Shown: positions 22,792 to 34,336 of the stretch, in pieces | Numbering within the stretch: position 1 is the first letter of the stretch | How the letters are laid out: each line of letters starts with the position of its first letter | Assembly (NCBI GenBank): GCA_010015745.1 | Contig: ML978155.1 | Coordinates: forward strand, 310,001-374,000 | Source of the DNA: Setomelanomma holmii | Taxonomy: Eukaryota > Ascomycota > Dothideomycetes > Pleosporales > Phaeosphaeriaceae | Direction: 5' to 3' | Length of the DNA: 64,000 nucleotides | Position numbers and translations under genes: made by a program | Notes under the pieces: model-generated | Database searches by the model: none | Told to the model about the DNA's origin: nothing | Seen by the model: the letters and a program-made list of their open reading frames with translations, nothing else

Positions 22792-24907
22792 CTATGAAGG
22801 TAGCGGCGATTCCAGCCTCACCTGGGAAGAGCCACCATCATCCTCGCCATCCTTCGTCCCAAAGCTGAAGACGCTATTCTGGAATGGGTCGGACAGGGCC
22901 CCTTGATCACCAGCGGTTGCGTCGTTCTGAGCAGATGGCGGCGGTTGCTTGACATGAGAAGATGATCCATGCTCACCATTGCCGTCCTTCGCCTTCAAGT
23001 TGAGGAAATGGGGGAGTATCTGACTTGGGCGGATCAAGTACGTGCGTACCCGACCACGCCGTGCCATTAGCTTGAGCGACGAAGGTTGTCTCAAGCTTAG
23101 CATTGGCCTTCTTCTTCTCATCCTCAAGACGTCGTGCCTCTAGGCGATCGTATCGAGCTGACCACACCTCTTCACTCTCGTCGTTAGAATCAAACTCGAC
23201 CGCTTTGATGCGCTCTTTGCGCTCGACTGCGAGTTGATCTGACGCCTTGGTTGTCGTTAGTGTGGGAGAAGATTCATCTCCTGTTTTGTTTGATTCTTCA
23301 GATGTCTGAACTGTATCCTTCAGCCAAGTTGGTGCTACGATGCTAGTTGGTGCTGGTGCAACGTTTACATCCTTCTTCACCGTACCCTCGCAGAGCCAGC
23401 ATGTGTTATCGTCGAGAAAGCCGTCCTCGTCTGCCGGTACGGAACTAAAAGGGGGAGCATGCTGGTGGTTGTTCATGCTAAGCTTCGAGAAGAGATTCGT
23501 TGGTGGAGGCGGTGTTGTCGTTAGGCTAGAGAAGAGACCAGTGCTAGACGCAGCTGAGACTTCGGGAGCTCGTAGAAAGGCGAAAGGGTTGTTAGGTGGG
23601 CTCGGGCTGTCCAACTTTCCGGGTACTGGACCAGACGTGGCATTGTAATTCCCGCAAGAGAGATTGCTTGTAGCAGTAGGCGCAGGTTGTGGTTGTGCGG
23701 ACAGTCCCTGCTTGAACCGACCAAAACGATCGTGGTCACCGAAGAAGGAAGCGGGTTGAGTGACTTCAGCAGGTTGTCCTTTTGCAAGGGGTGCAATTGC
23801 AGCACCAAAAAGTCCAGTTGATGCTGCAGGACAGATGGGGTCCGACGAAGCAGGTCGGGGTGGGCGGAAAGTATTCGCATCAAAGATTTCTGCTGATGGA
23901 GCTCGTGGGTCGAATAGCTCATGTCCGAAACGAGGAACAGGCGCAGTTCCGAATATTCCAGTGGATGTGGTATTAGGCTTTTCCTCGATTGAACCACCAC
24001 AGGAAGAGTCTGCAGACCGTTGCTGAGTGGAGGCTCTATTTGTGTTGGCCACAATGGTAGTAGATATGGTACTTGCAGGAGGTGGAAGACCACAAGCATT
24101 CCTCGCAATGGACGCAGCTTTTGTGTAGTCTGTTAGGCGATGCTCTTCAAACGACTCGTTTGAACGATCCTGTCGGGAGGTGATGGACATATATCGCTTC
24201 TTAGGCTCAAAGGGAGTATCTTTTTCTTCGTGAAAGCCCAGCTCAGCCTCCTTGGCTTGTCCGGGTGTTAGTTCTGCTGGGGGCGGCTTGCAGGTCGGGG
24301 GAGATGGTTTGAATGCCGAAGCGGGTGCGAATCTCGCAAGCTCGAACGGTTTGGCAGAGCCAAAGCCATTTCCAGATGCCACGCCAAATTGCCCAAATGG
24401 TCCAGTCGGTTGCTCGCCAGGTACGAATGCTGCGGCTCGGCGGACATTATCCTGTGCTTTGTCCGGCTCTTCCTCCATCTCGATCACAAAGACTACACTC
24501 TTCACCTTGAACGTCCCCATCGCTGTCAGGAGCTCCAATTCTTTTCCATATTGCACCGCAACCAGCTGACCCTGTGGCTGTCGATCCTCCAGATAGTCTT
24601 GTAAGACGTTAAGCTGCAGAAGTGTCAATTTGGCGACAGCATTGACTGTGGAGTAGTTCGACCCCAGTTTCTCAATGTGCGTATGCATGACTTGCTCAGA
24701 CAGAGGTAGTGGTTCGATGCGATACCAACAGCTGACGGAGCCTCGTTGCGACTCCACCCGCGGCTGGAGAATGATTGCTTTGAGACATCGTGGAGCTCCA
24801 GAAGTGACTTTCCTTGACGAAGCTGTTGTCATCTTGATTGCAGTGTTGTTGGTAGTTGGCTGAGGGAGGAAGGACCAAACAGGGTTCGGCTCGTTTCTGC
24901 TGGACAT
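22792..24907 (-). CDS. FG-motif, nucleoporin-like hypothetical protein
   Basis: Not recognised as a named family. From ATG 24907 I read exon 1 at 23042-24907 and exon 2 at 22792-22992 (49-bp intron with GTACTT donor and TTGAAG acceptor), about 688 residues. Without the splice the frame stops at 22973. The N-terminal part (about residues 25-160) looks folded and includes SCWYRIEPLPLSEQVMHTHI and YGKELELLTAMGTFKVKSVV. The rest is low-complexity, with scattered FG, TGIFG, TGLFG and GNGFG motifs, a CWLCEGTV pair and, in the second exon, FSFG. That pattern suggests a nuclear-pore or nuclear-transport role, but it is inference. The same frame is open upstream of 24907 as far as a TAA at 25175-25177, and open again before it, so a longer N-terminus through another intron is possible. 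Confidence 0.55.
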
Positions 24908-27270
24908 TGCTGGTGGAGGTAGCGCAGACTTCGTGACAATAGACCCTAGACGCCGATCCAAGATGGGAGAACTTTCCTTGAACGACGTCGGGGTTCGTCG
25001 GTCACTCGTGGAAGGTGTTGTCTGACGGTTTGCCCGTGGCAAGTCAGGAAAATATTCCGAGAACTTGGACGTTGGCAGTGCTGGTCTGTAGCCCCAGCAA
25101 GATCGTTGCTCTAAACCTGTTGATGAACTCGGGAGCCGTTCAGAGGCGGGTTCTGCGCTCGGGTAGTGTACCGGTTAAGTTACGTGTTGACTTTGTAGTT
25201 GATGGGCTGGTTGCTGTGCGTGGTGGTAATTTTGTATCGGAGGCTCAAGGGCAGCACCAGCATTTGTCCTTAGCGGGACGTTGCGAGCTCCTATGCTTTC
25301 ACTATGACGCATGGGTGCGGGAAGCGTTCGCAGAAGGCGTTCGCGCTCTGTCACTTCGGGATCAGTCCTATTCACCAAGTTAATAGGTTCGCACCATGCT
25401 CGTTGAGGGGAAGGACGCACAGCTTCGCACGTCTGGTCAGATATTACAATCTCGCACTCATTGTAGCTCTCGTAGCACTGTTAAAACACTCGCTTAATGT
25501 GCGCTGGTTCCACATGCTCTCCAGCATTGAAAGCACTGTACTTTGGGGCGGGCCACATGCCTTCTCGCAAGGCACCTGGGTTCAAATGCTCGTCCAAGAC
25601 ACGCTGGGCCGTGCTGATCTTCTCGAATATTGGCTCACAGCTGACCATGCTTCTGAAAAGTGCGTCCACATCCGCAGGGCTGAGCAACGGCTCCTCTAAA
25701 CCAACAAAGAGAAGAGGTTGCAACAACGACAGCGCACCAACAATAGCCATCAGCTTCTCTGTAAGCTCGAATTGGAGGCGCTTGCTACCAAAAAGAGAGC
25801 AGCAGATGCTATTGACAGTGTAGAGCGACGAAGCAGCATGCTTCGCCCTAGGCGGACAACCGTCAATTTTACAATAGAGCTGTTCGAGTGCTGGACTGCA
25901 TTTCTCCTCATAGCCCGTAACTTTTGAAATGGGCACTTCCTTGCGCATAGTGGGGGATTGAGCGAAAAAGACTGAGATAAAAACAGCAGGCAGGTCAACA
26001 GCACGCGTAGACGACACGTAGAACAAGACAATATGAGTGAGAAATGGACGAGACCAGATAGATTGGACCGAAGATGATATCAACCCTCTGTAGCATAATT
26101 ATCGCCATCTATATTGCTCTCCAGCGAGGTATCCTTGGGCGTGATAGGTAGACACCAGGCCGCAGCAGGCAGCAACATCGTATGCCTGAAGCAAGTGCGA
26201 TCGCGAGGCCACACGGCGCTCATGGTCGAAACGATCGGATGAGTAGTCAGCGGGGAGTCTCTATTGCAACATAACACGAAAGGAGCGTGCAGCATTGTGT
26301 CGATCTGCATGCAGCGTAGAGGTGGAGATGCCGCGCCCACATGGATCAAGCTGCAGCTCCCAACCTCCTCAACCCTCCTCTGCACCGTCAAGCACAACCC
26401 CGAACACATCACAACACAACATCTGCACATCTATCTCACCACCTCTCGTTCCCCATATTCCCAGCCTCGCAAAAACCGTTGTGCTGATGACAAGGATCCA
26501 CTTCCGCACATCTCCGCAACACGCACCAACCCCTGGCTTACCAGGCCATGTACGAAACCGTGCGTGTGGATCCGAACGACGCGTGTCAGCACGCAATATG
26601 GGGCCATGAGGCGGTGCTGAGGTTAACTTGACTTCATGTCTTCTTCAGCCTTGCTCTAGCACATCTTATCCTTTGATCGAAGTCGAGAATGCTTATTGCT
26701 CGATCTTGTTAACGTGCTCATGCTTCGTCCTTGCCTGCCCTAACCTGCCTCTAGGCGCTCGTGTCTTGTTACACCAGTGGCACCACGTGTAATGTGTCAA
26801 CGTGCTGTACCAACGGTCCACGACAGGACGTGGTTGCTTCGAGCTCAATCACACGTTGTATGGATGATCATTGAGGAAGTGACAGCACTACGGCTTGAGG
26901 CTGCAGGGCGAAGACGAGGTGCAGTGTAGATCAAGTAAATCAAGATGAGGTGTAAAGATTACCATTGATCATTTTGTATCTACCTGCGCCAATGCTATGA
27001 CGACCGTTCCCATCATCCCATGTTCGGGGTATCAAAGCGCTTGCTGTGAAAAAACATCTCCGCATGACTCGTAAACGTCATGCCATCCGTGCCAATATGA
27101 AATCGAAAGGAAGAAAGAAGTGACTCGGATTGATTGCACCACAGTTTATCAATCCGCCGTCACCAGCCATACATCAAGCTATCCAAAGGCTCCTCGCGTC
27201 ACTCCACCATCCCATTATGCACATTACTCCACCGCGCGAGGGCCTAAGATAGACCATTGATGTTACGCGC
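24908..27270. other. Mostly non-coding stretch
   Basis: The first 270 bp keep an open minus-strand frame continuous with the FG-motif gene. A second minus-strand frame at 25481-25948 is listed separately. The remainder (about 26.1-27.2 kb) shows no coding signature, repeat or RNA gene. Confidence 0.4.
25481..25948 (-). CDS. Possible small hypothetical protein
   Basis: An ATG-initiated frame of 155 codons. Composition looks moderately protein-like (for example ELTEKLMAIVGALSLLQPLL and EEPLLSPADVDALFRSMVS), with one hydrophobic helix. No domain is recognised and no introns are evident. It could equally be a chance open frame or a remnant of an older gene. Confidence 0.25.
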   Translation of the reverse strand: MRKEVPISKVTGYEEKCSPALEQLYCKIDGCPPRAKHAASSLYTVNSICCSLFGSKRLQFELTEKLMAIVGALSLLQPLLFVGLEEPLLSPADVDALFRSMVSCEPIFEKISTAQRVLDEHLNPGALREGMWPAPKYSAFNAGEHVEPAHIKRVF

Positions 27271-28204
27271 TTACAGGAAGAGCATGGCAAAGCCACCGGC
27301 GACCGCGAGAGCGGGAAGACCGGTCTGCATGGGGGCAGCACCACCCTGCGAAGTGGCACCGGCAGCGGCAGAAGAGGCAGCCGAACGGAGCGACGAGGCA
27401 GCAGAGTTGATAGCACCGCTGGCAGATGAGCTGAGCATCGTTAGTGAAGTTCAATGGCGTGCGAAATAAGAGAAACTTACGCAGCAGAGGCAGCAGCTGA
27501 CGAGGCAGACCCAGCCGCAGAGCTCAACGCAGCCGAAGCCGCGGAACTGGCAGACGCGGCGACGCTTGAGGCCTGGCTAGCTGCGCTTCCCGCGAGCGAA
27601 CCGAAGACGGTGCTGAAGCCAGTGGTGGTGGTGATGACGGAGCCAGCAGAGTTGGTGATGGTGCCAACGAGAGGGACGGTGGTGACCGCGCTTTGAGCAG
27701 CGCTTTGGGCAGCCGATGCGAGCGAGCCAGTGACTGATGCAGCCGCAGAAGCAGCCGCGCCGGATGCGCTAGCAAGAGCAGAGGTCAAGATCGGGACGGC
27801 GGCCGGGTTGCCAGACGCGGACGCAGCGACGCCTGTTATGATGTGAGTGGGGGTTCACGAAAGTGACCAGACAAAAAGCTCACCAACACACTGTCCTACG
27901 GCATAAGCGACGGCCTGAGCGGACTCCTCGGCGGAGCAAGCTTGACGCGAGCAGTCACGGACACCGTAGGCCCAGTTGCTCTGGTTGCAGAAGCAGTTGG
28001 TGTCTCCCTGGGCGCACTGGAACTGGGTCTGCGCAATAGTGGCCATGTTGTTGATGCACAATTGCTGCGACAAGTCAGTCAGTGCAACAAACGCGGCGCA
28101 CCAAAGCGCAATTGTGAGTGCGGAGGACTTACAGCGCACGAGCCGAGCGAGGATTGGGCAGAGGCAGCGCCAACAAGGGCGGCGATGAAAGCGACGGACT
28201 TCAT
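27271..28204 (-). CDS. CFEM-domain GPI-anchored cell-surface protein
   Basis: A secreted, probably GPI-anchored wall protein; CFEM domains in fungi bind heme or act at the host or substrate surface. Exons (minus strand) are 28133-28204, 27884-28064, 27481-27832 and 27271-27430, about 254 residues, all in phase. A signal peptide (MKSVAFIAALVGAASAQ) is followed by one CFEM domain with all eight cysteines, including GDTNCFCNQSNW. The Asp in that motif matches the axial heme ligand of characterised CFEM proteins. A long Ala/Ser-rich stalk with a TTVPLVGTITNSAG interruption leads to a hydrophobic C-terminus (LPALAVAGGFAMLFL) preceded by small residues, as expected for a GPI signal. A TATAAA sequence lies about 150 bp upstream. 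Only one CFEM unit is present. Confidence 0.93.
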
Positions 28205-29112
28205 ATTGAGGTTGGTGAAGAGGATGTTGGGTAGTAGCTGATAGTACTAAGGGCTACAGGGTAAGCGTCGACTTGGAGGTGCTCGAGGTCGAGAGTTGTG
28301 CTTTGCTGAGGATGCTAGGTAAAGGAGAGGAAAGTGCGCGGAATATGAAGATTTATATCACACGGGGTGCAAACAGTCGCGCTGGCCCGTGGCTGGCACA
28401 GTGGAGGTAATTACCTGTTTAGCGGCCGTCGTCTGTGCAAACAAGAGGCTGGTGCTTCCTGCCCAGATTTACGAAAACGGCAGGGGTTCAGCTCCAGACA
28501 CCAGGGGCGATCGCCACTACCCGGCAAGGGTACCTGTCACGTACACGTTGATTGGTCTATGGTGGGCTGGCGGCTGCCGAAGCTAAAGCGCGCTAGACGG
28601 TAGCGTGGTTTTCCCTATTCTCTATGATGTAGCCACGACCGCTTGCGCGCAGGGGAGCCGCATGCATGTTCGTGCAACACCAGGGCATGCTGCATGCTGG
28701 CCAAGTTGGCTTTCGCCGTGGCAACGCGAGTCGTCATGCTTCCGAGGTTAGCTCCTGCTGTCTATCCTCGCACTGAGTGCGCGCCGCTCGTGGGACAACT
28801 GGCAATCTCTGTTCGCGCTGGCACGACGCTGTCACCCGCGGTAAAAGACGACAAATTAATCAAATCTTGTTTGCACCAAGGACGCCCACTCGCCGTGTTG
28901 TGAAGATAGCGCCCTTTATGCGACGGCCAGGGTTCCGTGCGCCCAACCATCAAACCCTCTCATCTCCCGTCCTAACCTCAGGATGATGTTGCTGCACGTT
29001 TCAACCCCGCGTCGCTTTCAGATCCATCTCGTTCCAGAATCGCATCCCTGCCAGATCACGACGCCTATCAGCTCGTGAGGTACCCAGGACCACGCATCTG
29101 CTGTGGCTGTGA
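28205..29112. other. Intergenic between the CFEM gene and trpE
   Basis: Promoter of the CFEM gene and 3' flank of the minus-strand trpE gene. GC-rich, with no coding signature. Confidence 0.5.
28352..28357 (-). promoter_or_regulatory. Candidate TATA box of the CFEM gene
   Basis: TATAAA on the minus strand, 148 bp upstream of the CFEM start codon, a usual distance for a strongly expressed fungal secretory gene. No transcription start is known. Confidence 0.35.
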
Positions 29113-31299
29113 CTACCCAGCCACGAGCGAGATACGTGTCTTTGCATCTCCACCCAACGATGTGGAATTGGCAGGCGCACTACCGTCGCCTTCGCCGTCC
29201 TCCTGCTCGGCGATATGCTTCTCCTCAGCTGAGGTGATGCAGTGCGTGTTCGCACCTGCAGACAGAGCGGTCAGTCAAGCGTTCGCCCAGGCGGCGGAAT
29301 GCGCAGCGAGAACAATGAACACACCTAGTTTATTGATCGTCTCCATCCACTCATCGTATGGGTCTGAGTCGAATACAATGCCGCCCTAGCGAATCGTTAG
29401 CAACCTTGAAAGCAAACCTCGCTCAACTTACCCCTGCTTGGAGATATGCGATACCGTCTTTGACAAGCATCGTTCGTAGCGCGATGCACGTCTGGTGTAG
29501 ATCAGCCACCTGTAAAGCTCAAAAGGGTCAAACGCGACTCACGTCCATCGCGCCCTCAATTTGTTTGTCCCCGTCCACGGTGCCGTAGCCGAAGTAGCCC
29601 ACTGCACCTGCATACACACCGCGCTTCTCTCTCTCGAGCTCAGCGATCAACTCCATTGCGCGCACTTTCGGCGCGCCGCTGACAGTTCCTGTCGTTCGGT
29701 GAGCGCAGGCCGCGCCGTTAGAGGCGTGACGTACCTGCAGGGAAAATGGAGCGGAAGGCGTCGAATCGCGTCTTGCCAAGTCGCAGCACTCCCGAAACTT
29801 CTGAAACCAAATGTTGGACATGCGAAAACTTGGAATATTAGCACATCCTGACGGTCGATCTGATCCAACGATCCGATGCTATGACACGATCGCATACCTT
29901 TTGCACAACCATGAGCTTGTCCACTCGTGTAGTCAGTGGGTCGCATACACGATTTACGTCATTTCGCGCAAGGTCCACCAGCATCACCTAACGTTCGCAT
30001 AAGCTTCGGCTTGACGTATGCATGGCATAGTGCTTCTCACATGTTCGGCCCGATCCTTGAGGGAATTCGACAGCTCTTCTGCGAGCGCGGCGTCTGCTTG
30101 AAGAGTCTTGCCTCGTTTTACTGTGCCGGCGATAGGATGCGTTATTATCCTACCTTGCTCCTCCTTAACCAGTAACTCTGGGCTCGCGCCGACAATCTGG
30201 AAATCTTCGCAGTCAACGAAGAACAGGTATGGGGATGGGTTCACGTTCCGCAGATTCCTGTACACGTTGAACGGATGTAACGAAGTCGGTCGCGCAAATC
30301 GCTGTGACGGTACTGCCTGAATGATGTCGCCGACGTTGATGTGCTCCTTCAACTTCTTGACGTGGTTCTCATACCCGTCCTGACCGATGTTTGACGTGTA
30401 CTGATTGCCAAGTGTGATAGGTCCTTGTTCTGGAAGTGGAACGTGTTTGTCCTTGAGAATCTTCACATATCTTCGCAATGTGACCTTTGCTTCCTCGTAT
30501 GCTGCGTCTAGCTGCTCCAAGCTTTCTGGTACTTTGACGTAGGTTATGATCTTAACAACCTGCGCAAAGTGGTCCAATGCTACGAGAGTGTCGAAGAGCA
30601 TGAAGAAGCTTTCTGGTACGCCCAGCACATCCTTCATGTCGTCCCGCCGTGTCTTGGGCTCGAAGTATCTGACACAGTCGTAGCCAACGTATCCGACCGC
30701 GCCGCCAGCCATCGGTGGCAATTGTATTGAGGGTATGGTGGCAACTCGGAACTGTGATAGCTCCTTCTCGAGGCCTGGTAGCGGGTCTGTCTCCTCGCCA
30801 TGGCCAGGTCCGGTTTTGATTACCTTTCGAGGGTCTACAGCTAGTCAGTCGTGTTCAGATCTGACCTAATGCTGCTGACCTGTGCCAACAAAGCTGTATC
30901 GTCCTATTGTCTCCGTCGTCGCCGCACTCTCGAAGAGAAATCCAAGTTTCGATAACGAACTGCCGCCCACTTGTCAGCCATCTCTCGAGCCTATGACACC
31001 TTCTCTGTCATATTTCATTCTACAGCTGCACTGAACTATCTCTTGCACATCTACCAAAATGAGTCATGCACTCACTTCGCAGAGACTTTGAGGTATATGC
31101 TCGACGGCGTTAAGAATTCTGCGGGGATCGAGGAGAATACGGGAACGAGGTTCGGCGGATTTGGAGAATTGACTGCGGCAGCCAAAACTTCTCGAATCGT
31201 GTCGAGCGACGGCTGGACAACTAGCTGCGGCGGTCACACGCTCAGTTTGATTCGCTCAGTTGAGTCAGCATGGGCGCTGAGACATACCTGAGGCGCCAT
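29113..31299 (-). CDS. trpE: Anthranilate synthase component I
   Basis: Converts chorismate plus ammonia (from the glutaminase partner) into anthranilate, the first step of tryptophan synthesis. I resolve ten exons (minus strand): 31288-31299, 31076-31224, 30880-30959, 30041-30834, 29898-29987, 29735-29828, 29543-29688, 29432-29491, 29325-29385 and 29113-29255. All joins are in phase and give about 542 residues. The first exon codes only MAPQ. The N-terminal domain has LGFLFESA and IGRYSFVGTDP; the Ser of the Trp-inhibition ESA/LLES element is present. The chorismate-binding core includes GYVGYDCVRYFEP, IIQAVPSQRF, PSPYLFFVDCEDFQIVGASP, ITHPIAGTVKRG, HVMLVDLARNDVNRV, SGAPKVRAMELI, YFGYGTVDGDKQIEGAMD, CIALRTMLVKDG and LQAGGGIVFDSDP. 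Exon 8 could start 18 nt earlier. Two TGAGTCA sites lie in introns 1 and 2. Confidence 0.95.
31060..31066. promoter_or_regulatory. Gcn4/CpcA-type site in trpE intron 2
   Basis: A second perfect TGAGTCA, just inside the donor end of intron 2, about 200 bp from the first. Role in regulation is inferred only from motif and gene identity. Confidence 0.4.
31261..31267. promoter_or_regulatory. Gcn4/CpcA-type site in trpE intron 1
   Basis: Perfect TGAGTCA (consensus TGASTCA), the binding site of the cross-pathway control bZIP factor in fungi. It is 32-38 bp downstream of the trpE ATG, inside the 63-bp first intron. Confidence 0.45.
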
Positions 31300-31738
31300 G
31301 TTTACAGACGGGAGCGATCACAGCCGGCAAATTGGTCTGTATAAAGTCAAGGTGTGTATGCGACAGAGTCAGACAAAGTGGTCATGGTTATTGAAGCCAG
31401 AATTGACCATTATTCAGCCAATTGGAGTGCGCATATCTCCTTGCGGACTCTTGCAGCAGCGGGGCCATTGTCGCAAATGCCGAAGCGCCGACCTCCAGCC
31501 TGCCCCGCCGTTGCCAGCCTCTCGCGCTACCGCTACCAAGAGCGCCATAGTGCGCAATGCACGTCACAGACGTTGGGCCGAGTGCACCGTTGCTTCTCTT
31601 CATCCTGTGATCCTCCTCTCACCCTGCGCGCATCACTTTTTGGAACGACGACCACTATTGCTACCTGTGCCGCGAGGAGCGCAAACATCTTTCGGATGCA
31701 AGAGGAGGATGTGGAAGCATCGCAAGCACGATAGCGCC

Positions 31739-32878
31739 ATGGATTCACCGCTCCCCATCGTGCGCCCATGGACACCACCTGACACCGATCTTGAGCCCAG
31801 TCCAAGGTCAGACTACTTCTCCGATCCCTTCAGACCACCTTTGAGCGATTCTCCCAATGTTGAGCACCGCTGGCCGCAATCGCATAGTCATCCAGAGTCA
31901 GATGCGCACTCAGAATTGCGCCGCGACACACCAACCGAGGCGCACAACCAGTCGCGGCCAAAGCCGGTGGAGAGGTTGACTGCGCCTGCGCCGTATACGC
32001 CGACGAAGAACTTTAACTATGGAAACGCAAACGCGAACGGCGCATTGAGATATCCATACACACCAGACAGCTCGCGCATACTGCGGCGCAGCACTGAGCT
32101 CCCATCCTCACCAACGCCATGGGACGAATACTCGGAGCAGTCTGCATCGCCGGTGCAAACTGCTCTCTCGTCATGCCTTGCGCATTTCGAAAACCTCATC
32201 CATTCGCAGCAGCCAGATGAGGACCAGATGGAATACATCGTGGCGCAATTTGAGGCTATGACTTCTTACCTGTCCGCGCCAGATGCGCAAACGAGAAGAA
32301 CGGATGAGCATCTCTTCTCCGAGCCGGAACAGGCATCCGCCACTGGATTAGGCATCACTAGCTCGGAGGATGAGCAAACTGCCAAACTTGAACACATGTC
32401 CAGAGAAGCGCACGACGCATATGTTGCCGAGGTCGGCAATTACATTCAAGGGGTCAAGAAGTACATCGAGGATCTGAAGATGCGCCTGGATGAAGTCAAA
32501 ACCCTGAACAGCATACAGCTAGACGTTATCAACGACCTGCGACGGCAAATGAAGAGCGTGCGGCGCAACATGCGAAGCTCGCTAGACATGAGAGAAGATG
32601 TCAAGATGGTCGAGGAAGAGCTCGAAAGGATCGCGAACGAAGATAGCGGCCAGAAAGAGTTTGGATTGGATAGCTGGGAGACGTTGGTGGATGAGGATCA
32701 CTCACGCGAGCGATTAACATCAGATAAGGAAGAAAAAACACCACCCTGTCTGAAGTCCGACTTCACACCTGGCAGGAGAAGAGCCATCCACATCATCCGC
32801 AAACCAGAGCGGCGCAGTTTCTGGGGCTCCTTTGGCGAAGCCTTGGATTCATTTGGCGATCTTCTTGTGGACTACTAA
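31739..32878 (+). CDS. Coiled-coil hypothetical protein
   Basis: Function unknown. ATG 31739 (MDSPLPIVRPWTPPDTD) starts a 379-codon single-exon frame; the frame is open further upstream, but that part overlaps the divergent trpE start region and lacks conserved character. The N-terminal half is Pro/Ser-rich and disordered. The middle (about residues 140-190) contains SCLAHFENLIHSQQPDEDQM. A heptad-like coiled coil follows (VGNYIQGVKKYIEDLKMRLD through LRRQMKSVRRNMRSSLDM). The C-terminus ends with RRSFWGSFGEALDSFGDLL, an amphipathic aromatic-rich segment. It may be a scaffold or membrane-associated protein, but no named family is recognised. It diverges from trpE across 439 bp. Confidence 0.65.
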   Translation: MDSPLPIVRPWTPPDTDLEPSPRSDYFSDPFRPPLSDSPNVEHRWPQSHSHPESDAHSELRRDTPTEAHNQSRPKPVERLTAPAPYTPTKNFNYGNANANGALRYPYTPDSSRILRRSTELPSSPTPWDEYSEQSASPVQTALSSCLAHFENLIHSQQPDEDQMEYIVAQFEAMTSYLSAPDAQTRRTDEHLFSEPEQASATGLGITSSEDEQTAKLEHMSREAHDAYVAEVGNYIQGVKKYIEDLKMRLDEVKTLNSIQLDVINDLRRQMKSVRRNMRSSLDMREDVKMVEEELERIANEDSGQKEFGLDSWETLVDEDHSRERLTSDKEEKTPPCLKSDFTPGRRRAIHIIRKPERRSFWGSFGEALDSFGDLLVDY

Positions 32879-33347
32879 ATGTATGCGCTTCTCTGGCTGC
32901 ATGGTGGACCTGTGGCCGCTCGAGAGATTGGCTTGGATATGGGGATAGGAAAAGGAGGTACATGTTGGACCATTTGATGATGAGATTATGACTTGAAAGG
33001 CCTCGCGGCTGCGATGTTTGCATAGCGACGGTGTTACGCACGTTCTGCGTTTGTTTTTGGACGTTGTTACATTTTGCATGTTGCGCGGTGCTTAAGCCGC
33101 GCTGGAGACCTTGGGCGATAGTCCTCAGAGTCTGACTGATCTTTATACAGTACTGCTTTTCCATTCTTGGTGCCTTCGGATCGCAAGGTAGAAATTGATT
33201 GCCGCTCGTTCTTCCGGCAAATTTTGGACCTAAGGCGAGAGCCTGCTCGTTGATCAGGTTCAGCAAGTTACATTAACGGCCGGACTATCATTAAAGTGAA
33301 TGTATTGGTATCATATATCATCTTGCTCTGAATCGCAGCCGTGGGAA
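32879..33347. other. Convergent 3' region
   Basis: About 470 bp between the ends of two convergent genes. Shared terminator and 3'UTR space is expected; no other signal is seen. Confidence 0.45.
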
Positions 33348-34336
33348 TCACCCTTCAACATAGTCCAGACTTCCCTTCCCTACGGTAGTCGGCGCCGCAT
33401 TCTGCCCCTTCTGCTGCCTCAATTTCTCTTCGAACTTAGCAAATTCCTGAATCGCTATTTCCTCCTCTTGATCCAGAATCTGCTGCACACCCTTAACCTC
33501 CTCAATATAATGCATTAACATACTCTCAATCCCGTTCTTCAGCGTTACCGTACTCGAATCGCATGTCCGACAGGCTCCGCGCAGTTTTAGCAGCACCTGC
33601 CCGTCTTCGAAGCCTCGGAACTCGATATCGCCGCCGTCTTCTTGGATCGAAGGTCGAATGCGAGTTTCGAGCAGTTCCTTGATCATGCTGACGACTTCAT
33701 CATCGTTCTCATCGTACGCCAGACTGTCGACTTCTTGTCCGCCTTGGCCTTGCTCGCCTTCTTTGGCTGCGACGGTGTTGACGATGGCTTGGCCGCTTGT
33801 CATGAACTCGTTGATGATGGCGAAGACTTCGGGCTTGACATGTGCCCATGGTGTTGCGCTGTCCTTGGTCACGGTGATGTGATCGATACCGAGGAAAACT
33901 GATGTTACGCCGTCGATATTGAGGAGTTGTGCAGCGAGTGGGGACGGATGAGGAGGCGCGAGGGTGGAGCGCGGGTTGAGGTATTCGAGGTAGGGTGAGG
34001 CTATTGATTCGGGAAGGACGCGCTGGTTGGGGTTGAACTTCAGGGCCTGGTTGTGTTAGCTGTGGTCCTCGGTGTCATCTGCGATATACAAACATCAGCG
34101 TTTGGCGTAGGTTCTGTTTGGATGAACATGGTCCGTCGGGTGACTGTCGCTGCTACCGGTGTAGCGTTCTTCGCCCATTGCTGTACTCTCGGCCTATGTC
34201 GGAGGGGCGATGCTGTGATGGGTGATGCATTCTGGTGTAGACATCTTGTGGCGATTCGCGAAGACTGTGGTCGTAGAGAAGGCGTCGCTCGTGTAAGCCT
34301 GCGCACGGCAGCCCGTGGAACTGTATTCAGGGACAT
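33348..34336 (-). CDS. NFU1: NFU1-type iron-sulfur cluster scaffold, mitochondrial
   Basis: Carries and transfers 4Fe-4S clusters to mitochondrial enzymes such as lipoate synthase and complex I/II subunits. Exons (minus strand) are 34094-34336 and 33348-34046; the 47-bp intron uses a GTTTGT donor and joins PNAD-ALKFNPNQR in phase. Product is about 313 residues. An Arg-rich mitochondrial presequence (RAAVRRLTRATPSLRP) is followed by MFIQTEPTPNADALKFNP and VTSVFLGIDHITVTK of the N-terminal Nfu_N domain. The C-terminal NifU domain has RPSIQEDGGDIEFRGFEDG and the cluster-binding pair CRTC in LRGACRTCDSS, then GIESMLMHYIEEVKGVQQI. A Gly/Gln/Glu linker separates the domains. Identity is secure. Confidence 0.95.

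Noticed and set aside
31298..31738. N-terminal extension of the coiled-coil protein from 31298
   Set aside because: There is no ATG at its beginning, it overlaps the trpE start, and its composition differs from the rest. ATG 31739 is better.
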